From the NCBI GenBank assembly GCA_003315655.1, contig NIZT01000012.1, forward strand, positions 1 to 48,125: a stretch of 48,125 nucleotides of DNA, given 5' to 3'. This DNA comes from Candidatus Methanobinarius endosymbioticus (GTDB taxonomy: Archaea > Methanobacteriota > Methanobacteria > Methanobacteriales > Methanobacteriaceae). Below the pieces are notes generated by a model. That model did no database searches. It had not been told where the DNA came from and saw nothing but the letters and a program-made list of their open reading frames with translations. Position numbers and translations under genes: made by a program. How positions within the stretch are numbered: position 1 is the first letter of the stretch; each line of letters starts with the position of its first letter. Of the stretch, positions 21,598 to 30,731 are shown one piece after another.

Positions 21598-21949
21598 CCC
21601 CTAATTCATATTAATTTCAATACATATAATAATTTGTTAATACTTTTTATATATACTTTACAGATGATACACTTGAAATAAGTATTTCAATTGAAATAAA
21701 ACTTCATTTAAAAATAGGAGTGAAAAATTGAATATTATGCCCTAAATAACTTAAAATAGATCAAAATTGTTAAAAATAGTTTAAAAATAAAGAAAAATAA
21801 TAGAGACAAATAAAATAATAAATATGATATAATAAAAAGTTTATTGTGAAAAATATATAATGAAAAATGGATATATAAAAATTAAAGAAAAATTTAATAA
21901 TACTAAATAGTATTAAGTAATAATAAAAAGTATTAAAAAATAGATTAAA
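21598..21949. other. AT-rich intergenic region
   Basis: This holds about 350 bases upstream of the PRC-barrel cluster and downstream of the MATE remnant. I see no gene. A promoter for the PRC cluster is expected between 21620 and 21680. Confidence 0.5.
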
Positions 21950-22325
21950 TTAATTTTTAATAATATCCTTATTTTCAATATTTTCATTGGAAATTTTTCT
22001 TATATATAATTTAGACCATATATAAGCAATTATTCCGCCTAAAATGTTTTCAATTACAATACCAAACCAAACTCCAGTTTGTCCAAAGTTTAAAATTACT
22101 GCAAATATATATGAAAATATTATTTTAAGAATTAATGCCCTTATAAATGCAATTACTAATGAATTTAATCTTTTTCCTAATCCTGCTACCCACCCCCCAA
22201 CACTAAATGCATATAATGAATTTATAATCATTGCTATGATTACAGGTATGGATAATTTTAAGACAACTTTGTTTGTCCCCTAATAAAACTGATACTGCTT
22301 TAGAGCTGTTTTCATTTTCTGTAAT
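21950..22325 (-). pseudogene. MATE-family efflux pump with large internal deletion
   Basis: MATE pumps are about 450 residues with 12 membrane helices and export drugs by cation antiport. Here the N-terminus (NENSSKAVSVLLGD, then VVLKLSIPVIIAMIINSLYA and WVAGLG) is joined directly to the C-terminal part. That part reads KRLNSLVIAFIRALILKIIF, then QTGVWFGIVIENILGGIIAY and a basic tail. Roughly 300 codons, helices 2 to about 10, are missing. GLG is a shared element at the join and may have mediated the deletion. There is also a frameshift near 22275. The expected start after AGGAGGGG is ATT (22325-22323), probably a mutated ATG. It directly follows the MarR remnant, so a MarR-MATE operon is inferred. 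Confidence 0.75.
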
Positions 22326-22337
22326 TTTAATCCCCTC

Positions 22338-22751
22338 CTATTTTTTACATATTTCTCTAAACGTTTTTCATTTTCAGTTAATTCTTTTAAACATTGATCC
22401 TGAATTTCATCTTTAATCTTACACATAGGATTTATTATTAAATTTCCTTTATTTGTAAGTATTAATTGAAAAGAGCTTCGATCTTCTTGATTTTTTCGTC
22501 TTTCAATATACCCTTCTTCTTCTAAATGATCAATGAAATTTACCATTGTAGTTCTATCTATTTTTAAAATTTCAGCTACTTTTTTGATCGATATTTTTAT
22601 TATTGTACACCGTTAAAAGCACACGATAATGTTTACTTGTTATAGAATACTGTTTTAAAGCATCATCGAAACTTTTTCCGAATTTATGAAGAATTGATGC
22701 TAGTACATAACCATGACTATTATTTAAATCAGCATTATCTTTATCTAACAC
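22338..22751 (-). pseudogene. MarR-family regulator, frameshifted
   Basis: The GTG at 22751 has GGGAGGT 8 bases upstream and reads VLDKDNADLNNSHGYVLASI. The first helices include YSITSKHYRVLLTVYNN. A shift near 22590 is followed by the winged-helix part: EILKIDRTTMVNFIDHLEEE, then GYIERRKNQEDRSSFQLILT with the MarR wing motif (D-R-S). Near 22365 a second shift separates LTENEK from the expected ending FREICKK-TAG at 22338. The family has about 140 residues, as here. It precedes the MATE gene, and a palindromic operator candidate lies just upstream. Confidence 0.8.
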
Positions 22752-22787
22752 AAAAATATACCTCCCAATTATCATGTTTAATGATAG

Positions 22788-22801
22788 TCAGTACTTACTG
22801 A
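22788..22801. promoter_or_regulatory. Palindromic operator candidate upstream of MarR-MATE
   Basis: TCAGTACTTACTGA is a perfect inverted repeat of 6 bp with a 2-bp spacer; two further flanking positions on each side also match (22785-22804). It lies about 37 bases upstream of the chosen MarR start, where an autoregulating MarR dimer would be expected to bind. MarR operators are usually such 16-20 bp palindromes. Confidence 0.5.
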
Positions 22802-23047
22802 TTATATGCATAATAAACAATGTATAAACTTTTCTAAAAATGCCTAAATTTAATTAATGTCTAAAATTTTTTAAATATTATAAAAATTTTTAATTATATT
22901 GTAACATCAAGAATAAATATTTTATAAAATTATATAATTAATATACATTAATTAACAATGTCTAAATAATAACATCTAATTATTAATATAAATTATTAAT
23001 GTATAACAATAAAAATGGAAAATAGCAAGATAATATCTAATTAAAGA

Positions 23048-23533
23048 TTAGTAAAAAGATTGAAATAATTTATTTAATATCCCCATGTATTCTGGTCCAC
23101 AACCACAAGGATGAGCTTTTTTCAATTCATTATTTTCTAAAATAAAAACATCAGTGATATTAAAATTTTTTATCAATACTTCTAGTATTATATATGCAAG
23201 AAAACTAGTATCTACTATAACAATCAATGAATTCTTTTTTTATCTAAAATTGACTGGATGATTTGATTTATTTGATCATAAACTTCATCCATGTCCTTTT
23301 CCATATCAATTTTAAAATTAGTAGATTGTATATTATCAAAATTCCATTTAGGTTTTAATATTTTTTCATTAAGGTGAAAATTTCTTTTACTCTATTTTTG
23401 AGTCATTGAAATCTTTAAAGCCATCCTCTAAATCAGAACTATTAAATTTGTATTTATCTAATTTATTAAAACTTTCTTGTATTATTTTTTGATTAAAAGT
23501 ATTTTCATTAATATTGGTAAGTATAATCGACAT
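23048..23533 (-). pseudogene. Unrecognised gene ending in a CGCGPEYMG motif, frameshifted
   Basis: I do not recognise this gene. The ATG at 23533 opens MSIILTNINENTFNQKIIQE for about 49 codons and then stops. After a shift near 23388 the reading continues FHLNEKILKPKWNFDNIQST, then IDMEKDMDEVYDQINQIIQS. After another near 23232 it reads VIVDTSFLAYIILEVLIKNF and ENNELKKAHPCGCGPEYMGI, with TAA at 23048. The middle is a predicted helical segment, followed by a possible Rossmann-like strand-helix and a Cys-x-Cys end that could bind metal. A full product would have about 160 residues. It lies about 50 bases downstream of the ECF ATPase remnant on the same strand. Confidence 0.45.
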
Positions 23534-23582
23534 TGTATCACATTTTGCTAATTACATTATAAATTAAAGTTAAATTTTTAAT

Positions 23583-24917
23583 TTAATATAAAATAAAAAA
23601 ATCTTTTAATTTTTGTTTTCCTTCATCATTTATAAAATAATTATCAATTATTTTCCATTATTAAGATGAAAAACATATGTAAAAAATTCTAAAATAAGTT
23701 CAAGATCATGCGAAACAATAAAAGGAGTTATTTCATTATTTTGAAGATTTTTTATGTTTAATGCAACTTCTTTCATATGTTTTAAATCTAAACCACTAGT
23801 TGGTTCATGGAAAATTATTATTTGTTTTTTAGAAGCTAAAGCACTCCCTATAACTACTTTTTGCTTTTGTCCACCAGATAATGCCATTGAATGAGAATCT
23901 TTTAAATGTAAAAGATCTAAGTTTCCCAAAATATTTTCTGCCTCTATAATTTCATCTTCAGGTGACTTTTCAATTCCATCTTCATTTTTTTCATACTCAA
24001 TAATAGTTCATCTATTACACTTTCTGTAAATAATTGATGGTTTACATCTTGCATTACCATATATGAAATTTTGAGACGCTCTTTCGAATTTAAAGTCATG
24101 TCCTACATATTCATTGTGCCTTTGCATTTTCGTTCTAAACCACACAAACATCTTGCAAAAGTAGATTTACCGACACCATTATTCCCAATGATAGCAATAG
24201 TTTCGTTTTGAGGAATGTTTAGGGAATCTATGCCAATAGCTAATTTTTTCCCATTAGAAAACCTAAAATTTTTTAAATATAGTTGGGATTTCAAATGATT
24301 TTCAAAAGGATCATTAATATTTTTAGCAGTGATCTATCAGCAGCAGTATTTTCAGTAAAAATCATTTTATCAAAAACTAAATCTTTATTTTTAGTTAAAC
24401 CATTTAATGAAATAGGTCTAATCCATAATTCTAAAAAAGAATCATTATTCATGTTTTTAAGTTCTTCTTTTAAAATTTCTTTTTGTATTTTACCATCTTT
24501 TAAATATATTATCCTATATAATATCTTTTAGAAAATACAATCTGTGTTCTGCAATAATGACAGTTTTTCCATTATTTTTCCAAAATAAAATCATTTCTCT
24601 TAAATCCCATGTATATTTAGAGTCGATATTAGAAGAAGGTTCATCAAGAAGCAAAATATCAGGATAACAAGCTTATACAGAGGCACAAGCAATTTTTTGT
24701 TTTTCTCCTCCTGATAGCTTAAAAATACTTTTATCTAAAAGATTTTCTATTTGAAATTCTGAAACTACTTTATTAATTCTATTTTCAATTTCATAGCAGG
24801 TAAACCTAGATTTTCACAACCAAAAGCTAATTCACTTGTTGTATCTACATTAAAAAATTGAATTTTTGGATTTTGAAATACAGAACCCATTTTTTCAGAT
24901 ATTTTATATATTGGCAT
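23583..24917 (-). pseudogene. ECF-type transporter with two ATPase domains, heavily decayed
   Basis: Two ABC ATPase domains follow each other, as in the duplicated A component of energy-coupling-factor transporters for vitamins or metals. Domain 1 lacks its N-terminus with the Walker A site. Readable are EKMGSVFQNPKIQFFNVDTT, then FKLSGGEKQKIACASV-stop-ACYP and ILLLDEPSSNID (Walker B). Domain 2 has the Walker A loop GNNGVGKSTF at 24150-24190, a shift near 24000, then LSGGQKQKVVIGSALAS and IIIFHEPTSGLD. The Walker B aspartate of domain 2 is His. After another shift near 23655 the gene ends NDEGKQKLKDFFILY at 23583. No membrane (T) or substrate (S) component is next to it. An intact gene would code for about 480 residues. 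Confidence 0.75.
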
Positions 24918-25216
24918 TTCATGATTTATTTGGGGTTTTTTACTCTTTTTAGTTTTTTTAAAAGTATTTTTAAATATTTTCTAAATATTTTTAAATTACC
25001 TACTAAATATTATTTTAAATTCATGCTGGAAAGTATTTCTAATCTTCAGATTTAAAAATCAATGATACAATTTTCAATAATTTAATTTATTAAATAGATA
25101 AAGTTGAAATATTATATCAATTATCACTCATCGATTTATTATTTAGTGATAGATTTATATTATTCAATGATATATTGTTATATAACTGACTTAATAGAAT
25201 TGAAATAATTCAGAGT

Positions 25217-26121
25217 GTGTTAGAATAGATTATTCAAAAAGGAATAAAGAAGGAACAAAAGCAGCTATAGTTGGAATTGCTGGAAATAGCTTTTTATCAA
25301 TTTTTAATATAGTTATAGGAATTTTTTCTGGTAGTTTTGCGCTTGTTGCGGAAGGGCGCATAGTATTTCAGATGTGGGTACAAGTATAGTCGTTTTTTTT
25401 TTTAGGTTTTAAAATAGGACAAAGGCTTCCTGATGCTGAACATCCATTGGGACATGGTCGTGCTGAATCAATAGCTGGAATTATTATTATTTTATTTTTA
25501 ACTTTTGTAGCTTATGAAATATTGACTTCTGCTGTTGATAAATTATTATTTGGAATTACTGAAGCTCCTACTAATTGGGCTATATTTATGGCTATAATTG
25601 AAATAATAGTCAATATCTTTCTTAATAAATATCAGATGAGAATTGGTAAAAAAATAAATAGTCCTGCTATTATAGCTGATGCAAAACAACAAGGAATGGA
25701 TGTTTTATCAAATGTGGCCATTTTAGCAAGTGTAATACTTTCACAAGGAGGATTTACATTTATGGATCCTTTGGTTGGATTTTTAATGGGTTTATTTATA
25801 CTTAAAGCAGTTTTCGAAGTAGGTAAAGATAATATTAATAATATAATGGGTAAAGTTCCTGATGAAGATATAATTGGAAAAATAAAAGAAGTTACTAGTT
25901 CAACTGATGGAGTTTGTGGAGTTCATAATATTAAAATAAATTATTTTGGATCATATGCTACATTGTCTTTACATATAGAAGTCAATCCAAAGTTATCTCT
26001 AATTGAATCTCATAATCTAACACATTACACTCAAAATAAAATTAAAGATCAAATAGATATTATTCAAGCTGTTGTAGGTCATATTTGTCCATTTGGAGAA
26101 GAATATGATCATGATGACTAA
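25217..26121 (+). pseudogene. Cation diffusion facilitator transporter, frameshifted
   Basis: CDF proteins export divalent metals such as Zn, Co, Ni or Fe by proton antiport. The N-terminal helix region reads YSKRNKEGTKAAIVGIAGNS, then GIFSGSFALVAEG. A shift near 25356 precedes AHSISDVGTSIVV, with the H-x3-D metal site of helix 2. A second shift lies in a run of 11 T (25393-25403) before LGFKIGQRLPDAEHPLGHGR. From 25447 the frame is open for 224 codons. They carry the DAKQQGMDVLSN motif of helix 5 (D-x3-D type), membrane helices, and a C-terminal cytoplasmic domain ending VVGHICPFGEEYDHDD, probably metal-binding. The start is unclear; GTG at 25217 is a guess. TATCACT and AGTGATA (25122-25151) form an inverted repeat upstream. 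Confidence 0.8.
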
Positions 26122-26161
26122 TTTTTAAAAAATTGTAAAAATGAATTATAACTTGTAATAA

Positions 26162-26640
26162 TTAAATATTCCAAGTTAAACTTTCATTTTGAAGTTCTAC
26201 TAACTTATTGTATAAATTTTTATTTTTAACAAGTTCTAAATGTGAACCTTGTTCTATAACTTTTCCCTCTTTCAATACCACTATTTTATCTGCACCTTTA
26301 ACAGTTCTCATTCTATGTGCTATAATAATCAGTGTTTTATTTTCGATTAAAATTTACTCAATGCACTTTGTATTTTTGTTTCATTTTCCACATCAAGAAA
26401 TGCAGTAACTTCATTTGATAGCATTATTGGAACATCTTTGAGTAGAACTCTCGCTATTGAGATTCTTTGACATTCTCCTTCAGATAATGTCCATCCATTT
26501 TCCCCTATTTCAGTTTCATATCCATTAGACATTTATTTCATGAAATCATCACAATTAGTTAATTTAGCAGCTTCCAATACTTCCTCTTTTGTAGCATTCT
26601 TTTTCCTATTTTTATGTTATTATAAACATTATCATGGAAA
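26162..26640 (-). pseudogene. ABC exporter ATPase fragment, truncated and decayed
   Basis: Only the C-terminal third of a multidrug/lipid-type ABC exporter is left. Readable in order are NVYNNIKIGKKNATKEEVLE, then DDFMK-TAA, then MSNGYETEIGENGWTLSEGE. The signature is LSEGECQR in place of LSGGQ/ERQR. Walker B reads PIMLSNEVTAFLD in place of PIILLDEATSALD, so the Asp is Asn. After a shift near 26350 comes IIIAHRMRTVKGADKIVVLK (H-loop kept) and the end at 26162. The membrane domain and Walker A (about 430 residues) are absent. The damage to catalytic residues suggests long decay. It lies immediately downstream of the TetR 2 remnant, which may have been its repressor, and is convergent with the CDF gene. 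Confidence 0.75.
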
Positions 26641-26670
26641 AATAGTTATATATTATTTGATTTAATTAAT

Positions 26671-27298
26671 TTAAAAGGTTTTATTTTTTAATACTATCAT
26701 ATTGACATTATCATTAATTATATTTAATTTAAATAATTTATTTATATCATATTTTAGAATTCCCATCTATACATTAGCAAATCCAGACAAAGATGTGAAA
26801 ATAGACAGTGTAGTGTCTTCTGAATTTATATCACTTTTTAATTCATCATTAGCTATTGCATCATCCACGATTTTTTTATATAAACTAAATAATTTCATAT
26901 TCATATCTTGAAACTGAGATCGTGTTTCAGGATGTTGATGAAAAATACCTTCAGTGAATAAATAGTATTGTTTATAGTTAAAAGTATCTTTTTCATGAAA
27001 ATCGTTGCCCTTTTTTCTTCGTCATAAGAATAACCTATAATATAACAAAAAATGAATTTTAATTTTTCATTAATAGGTTTATCATTTTTATTCACGAGGT
27101 ATATAAAATTTTCAATAGTTCTTGCTAGATATATTCTTATTATTTCTAATAATATATCGTTTTTATCATGAAAATGGTAATATAATGCACCAGTAGTGAC
27201 TTTGCTTCTTCTTTGGTTTGAGAGATAGAAACATTATCAAATCCATGTTTAACAGCTAAAGAGAATGTAGCTTTTGTTATTTTATCTTTATTATTCAT
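26671..27298 (-). pseudogene. TetR-family regulator 2, frameshifted
   Basis: The ATG at 27298 opens MNNKDKITKATFSLAVKHGF, then DNVSISQ. A shift near 27210 precedes the recognition helix VTTGALYYHFHDKNDILLEI. The ligand-binding domain reads ARTIENFIYLVNKNDKPINE, shifts near 26990, and continues YYLFTEGIFHQHPETRSQFQ. Later SIFTSLSGFANV is followed by an in-frame TAG at about 26768, and the gene ends at 26671. The full length of about 208 residues is retained. It directly precedes the ABC exporter fragment on the same strand, a common repressor-exporter arrangement. It is a paralogue of the other two TetR genes of the window. Confidence 0.75.
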
Positions 27299-27812
27299 GG
27301 GAAAAACTTCCTAAACGATTACTATCACATTTCATAATTAAGAATAATTAAGCAACAACATACTAAACTAATTCATAATGCAATTAATGGATTATTCATT
27401 ACAATTCAAAAACATGGCCCCAAAAATATGATTATTTGAATAATTCCTAAAATAAAGATGAAATTATAAAATAATGTTTTACGTGTTACTAAAATAAATT
27501 ACTAAATATTTTTAATTTTATCAATTTCTACTTAAACAAGCTGAAATGTGATAATCTAACACAATATATATCCATATTACTATTTATAATTTTCGAGACA
27601 GCGTGTTCTTTAAATAAAAATTTTTATTTATATAAATTTTGTACAAATATTATATTTTACATAAATATAATATAAATAATTAATATGATTAAAATTGTAT
27701 TGTTAAAATTAATATTGTTAAATTATTATTAAATTATATTCCACATGTTTAATATTGATATTGTTGTTAATTATATTTCAAAGTATTTTTACAGAATATA
27801 TATAAATTAATA
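27299..27812. other. AT-rich intergenic region
   Basis: About 510 bases between TetR 2 and the GNAT remnant. I see no coding sequence or RNA; the sequence is low-complexity A/T. Confidence 0.55.
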
Positions 27813-28385
27813 TCATGTATAAATTCTATTAGAATAAGAAAAAATTATAATATCATCATTCCAACTATTTATAATATTTTTATCCATATGAACAGTTTTT
27901 AAACTATTATTTGTGTCAAATATTATTTTATAACTAAAAAAAGCCAAAAATTAAGTGCACTATTAATATTTTTGTGTGTAAGATATAATTTTATAATGTT
28001 TTTTTCTTGAGAATTCTTCCATTTTTCTAACTAATTCAGAAGCAATTCCAAGTCTACGGAAATTCTCATCTACAAACAATCTCCATACATTATCAGTTGA
28101 TTCTTTAGAATATAAGTCTCTTAATTCCTTGAAATTTTGATCATGTCCTCTTATAGCTATTGTTCCAAGAATATTTTTATTCTCAGCTTGTGCAATGAAA
28201 AAATTATTTCTTTCATTGGATAAATAAATCTCTTTTAAATTTTTAATATCATAATGATATTCAGGAATATAACCATATCCGTATTCTTTTTTCATCATAT
28301 TAAAAAGAAAGTCTTGAACCTTTTTTAAAAGATTTTTATTTTTTTCTAATTCAACTATCTTATAATATTTCAATCTGTTCACCAT
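27813..28385 (-). pseudogene. GNAT-family N-acetyltransferase, C-terminus frameshifted
   Basis: GNAT enzymes transfer an acetyl group from acetyl-CoA to an amine. From 28385 the frame is open for 140 codons: MVNRLKYYKIVELEKNKNLL at the start, IAQAENKNILGTIAIRGHDQ in the central sheet, then the acetyl-CoA loop FRRLGIASELVRKMEEFSRK. The protein stops early at SYTQKY. In other frames the normal end of the fold follows: QKNINSALNFWL, then GYKIIFDTNNSLKTVHMDKN, as in other GNATs. So two shifts (near 27962 and 27920) truncate it. Its substrate is unknown. It is alone on the minus strand and divergent from the nicotianamine synthase gene. Confidence 0.75.
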
Positions 28386-28786
28386 TATTTTTACATATTT
28401 ACACTAGAATAAGTATTACTTTTTTCGTTTTTTCTGAAATAAATAATACTCAAACCGGTTTATTTCTAAAAATATTACTTTAAATAGTTAAAATTGATAA
28501 AGAATACTACTTAAGAATGACATTATTGAATTAAATATATATTAGAGAGTTAAACTATATATATTTTAATATTTATATGAAAATTTTATAATATTAATTT
28601 AATAATTTAATTCAATAGTTTAATTAAAAAATTTAATTTAAAAGATTAATATAATGCTTAAAATAATGCTTAAAATGATTTATAATAATATAATTAAATT
28701 ACCAATGTTTTATTAAATATGATATAAAAGAAAAAAATATAAGATAAGGAACTTCAAAATTAATTAGAAAAATATGGAGTCTAAAA
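28386..28786. other. Divergent intergenic region with a GC-containing palindrome
   Basis: This region lies between the GNAT and nicotianamine synthase genes. AAACCGGTTT (28452-28461) is a perfect 10-bp palindrome and the only C/G cluster here, about 67 bases upstream of the GNAT start. It could be an operator; nothing else supports that. The remainder is A/T-rich. Confidence 0.4.
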
Positions 28787-29609
28787 ATGAGCTGTTATAA
28801 ATATTGGGGAAAAATAGAAGAAATAGCTATCGCATTAGAGAAGTATGGAGATATTGACAATTATGGATCTTCAAATCTTGATAATGTGAAGTTAGAAGAA
28901 ATATTAAAATTATTAGAAGAAGTAGAAATAATAGCTCATGATCAAATAATCGACTTTGATTCAGCTAAACACATTCTTGATGATCCAAAAATGAATAAAG
29001 CTTTGAAATTAATTAGAAAATTTTATGTCTATATTGGAAGTAGATTGGAAACTGAAAATGCTAGAAAAATTTTAGAATCAGAAAACCTTGAAAAAACTCT
29101 TGAATCCTTTGCATTTTATGATAGATATGAAGGATTAATAAAAAATGAAAGTCAATTAGTAAAATTCGATGAAAACAAAACAGTGGTTTTCATAGGAAGT
29201 GGACCTTTACCTCTGACACTCATTATGTTTAATAATATTTTTAAATCCAAATATATTGGAATTGAAGTAAATGAAGAAATAACAGATTTATCTCGTAAAG
29301 TATTAAAAAAATTAAATATTGATGAAGATATTGAAATAAATGTTGGAGATGAAAAAAACATGAAAGAAATCAATTATGATATAATACTTGTAGCTGCTCT
29401 TGTTGAACCAAAAGAAAGAGTATTTGCTAATATTTGGGAAATAGTTAATGAAAAAGACTTCAGTACTATATCGGGCATACACTGATATGAGAGGTATACT
29501 TTACTCACCAGTTACTGATAAAGAAACAAGAGGATTTCATAAAGAAGTAATGATACTTCCAACAGGAAACATGAATAATACATCAGTTTTAATTAGAAAA
29601 ATAGTTTAA
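28787..29609 (+). pseudogene. Archaeal nicotianamine synthase-like protein, one frameshift
   Basis: This is a homologue of the Methanothermobacter nicotianamine synthase, which condenses aminopropyl groups of S-adenosylmethionine into a metal chelator (thermonicotianamine) that binds nickel and iron. The ATG at 28787 follows GGAG by 8 bases. The N-terminal helical domain reads MSCYKYWGKIEEIAIALEKY. The Rossmann-like domain has TVVFIGSGPLPLTLIMFNN (SAM loop GSGPLPLT, family-typical), IGIEVNEEITDLSRKVL and DIILVAALVEPKERVFAN. One shift near 29459-29463 leads to a stop at about 29485. The other frame continues TSVLYRAYTDMRGILYSPVT and ends VLIRKIV at 29609. The total length of about 273 residues fits the family. 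Only one lesion is seen, so decay is recent or this is a sequence error. Confidence 0.75.
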
Positions 29610-29894
29610 CATATTCTAAGTTTAAGATATTCACTTTTATATCATTATAAAATATAAAAAAATAAAAATTAGTTAAAATAAGCTTAAATCAATCTAAAAC
29701 AATGTAAAAAAATTTCAAATAAATTTTAATATAGATAAATTAAATTAAATAATATAATTTATCAAAGATATTTTCTTATTTCATAAATATATCCATATAT
29801 AATCACTAAACTAAGATTATTGATATATTTAATTAGAAAATTAGAAAGTTACTTAAACCATAAGACATAATTATATACAATCTTTTGGAGCGTA

Positions 29895-30504
29895 GTAAAT
29901 TTCACAAAGATACTTACAAAAGGACTAAAAAAAGAAGTATGGAAGCTGCTCTTTTGTTATTTCTAAAAAAGGCTTTGATAATGTTTCACTTCGAGAAATA
30001 AAAGAAAAAGCAAATATAACTAGTGGAGGATTTTATCACTACTCTAAAAGCAAAGATGATTTGTTAGAAAAAGTAGAAAAGAAATACATCATGAATCACT
30101 TCGAATTTGCTATGGATTATATTGGAGACCTTAATGGATCATTTGATCAAAAAATGAAAAAAATATTAGAATATATTATTACCTATGATCATGTAGCAGA
30201 GGAAGTTATATGTCCTGATCCAAATACAGATATTTATAAAGATTATTATTTATTATACTTAGAAAGTTTTCGTAGAAGTAAAAAAGCCACATCTATAATA
30301 GAAAAGTTTAACAAAGATTTATATGAACTTAATTTAAAAAGAGTTGATGAAGCAAAGAAAAATAGAGAAATTACAACTGAAACAAGTAATAAAGACTTAT
30401 CTCTCTTTATTATGTCTATTTTTAAAGGCACTATTGAATTATGGATGTCCATACCAACTATCGACTTGAAAAAAACATTTGATGATAACATAAATTTTTT
30501 TTAA
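29895..30504 (+). pseudogene. TetR-family regulator 3, 5' end frameshifted
   Basis: From 29972 onward the frame is good: KGFDNVSLREIKEKANITSG, then GFYHYSKSKDDLLEKVEKKY, a full TetR helix-turn-helix. The ligand domain includes DYYLLYLESFRRSKKATSII and IFKGTIELWMSIPTIDLKKT, ending FDDNINFF at 30504. The first 25 codons (RSMEAALLLFLKK) are in another frame, with a shift in the A run near 29966-29971, and a proper ATG is missing behind TTTTGGAG. The total would be about 200 residues. It is closest to TetR 1 (same NITSGG recognition helix and I-LW stretch). Confidence 0.75.
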
Positions 30505-30731
30505 ATAAAATTGCAAATTAATCAAACCCAACTAAATATAGATTACTAGATCAATGATCATAAAATCAAATATATACTAAAAAATAGATCATATATCTAA
30601 TAAAAATAAATAAAATCTAAATATTTAGTTTATATTATTAAATAATAATTATTTTTATAAAATAACTAATTTTTCCTGTTAAAAATATTTTATTAACATG
30701 TTTATATATTATTTAGATAAAATTTTATCTA

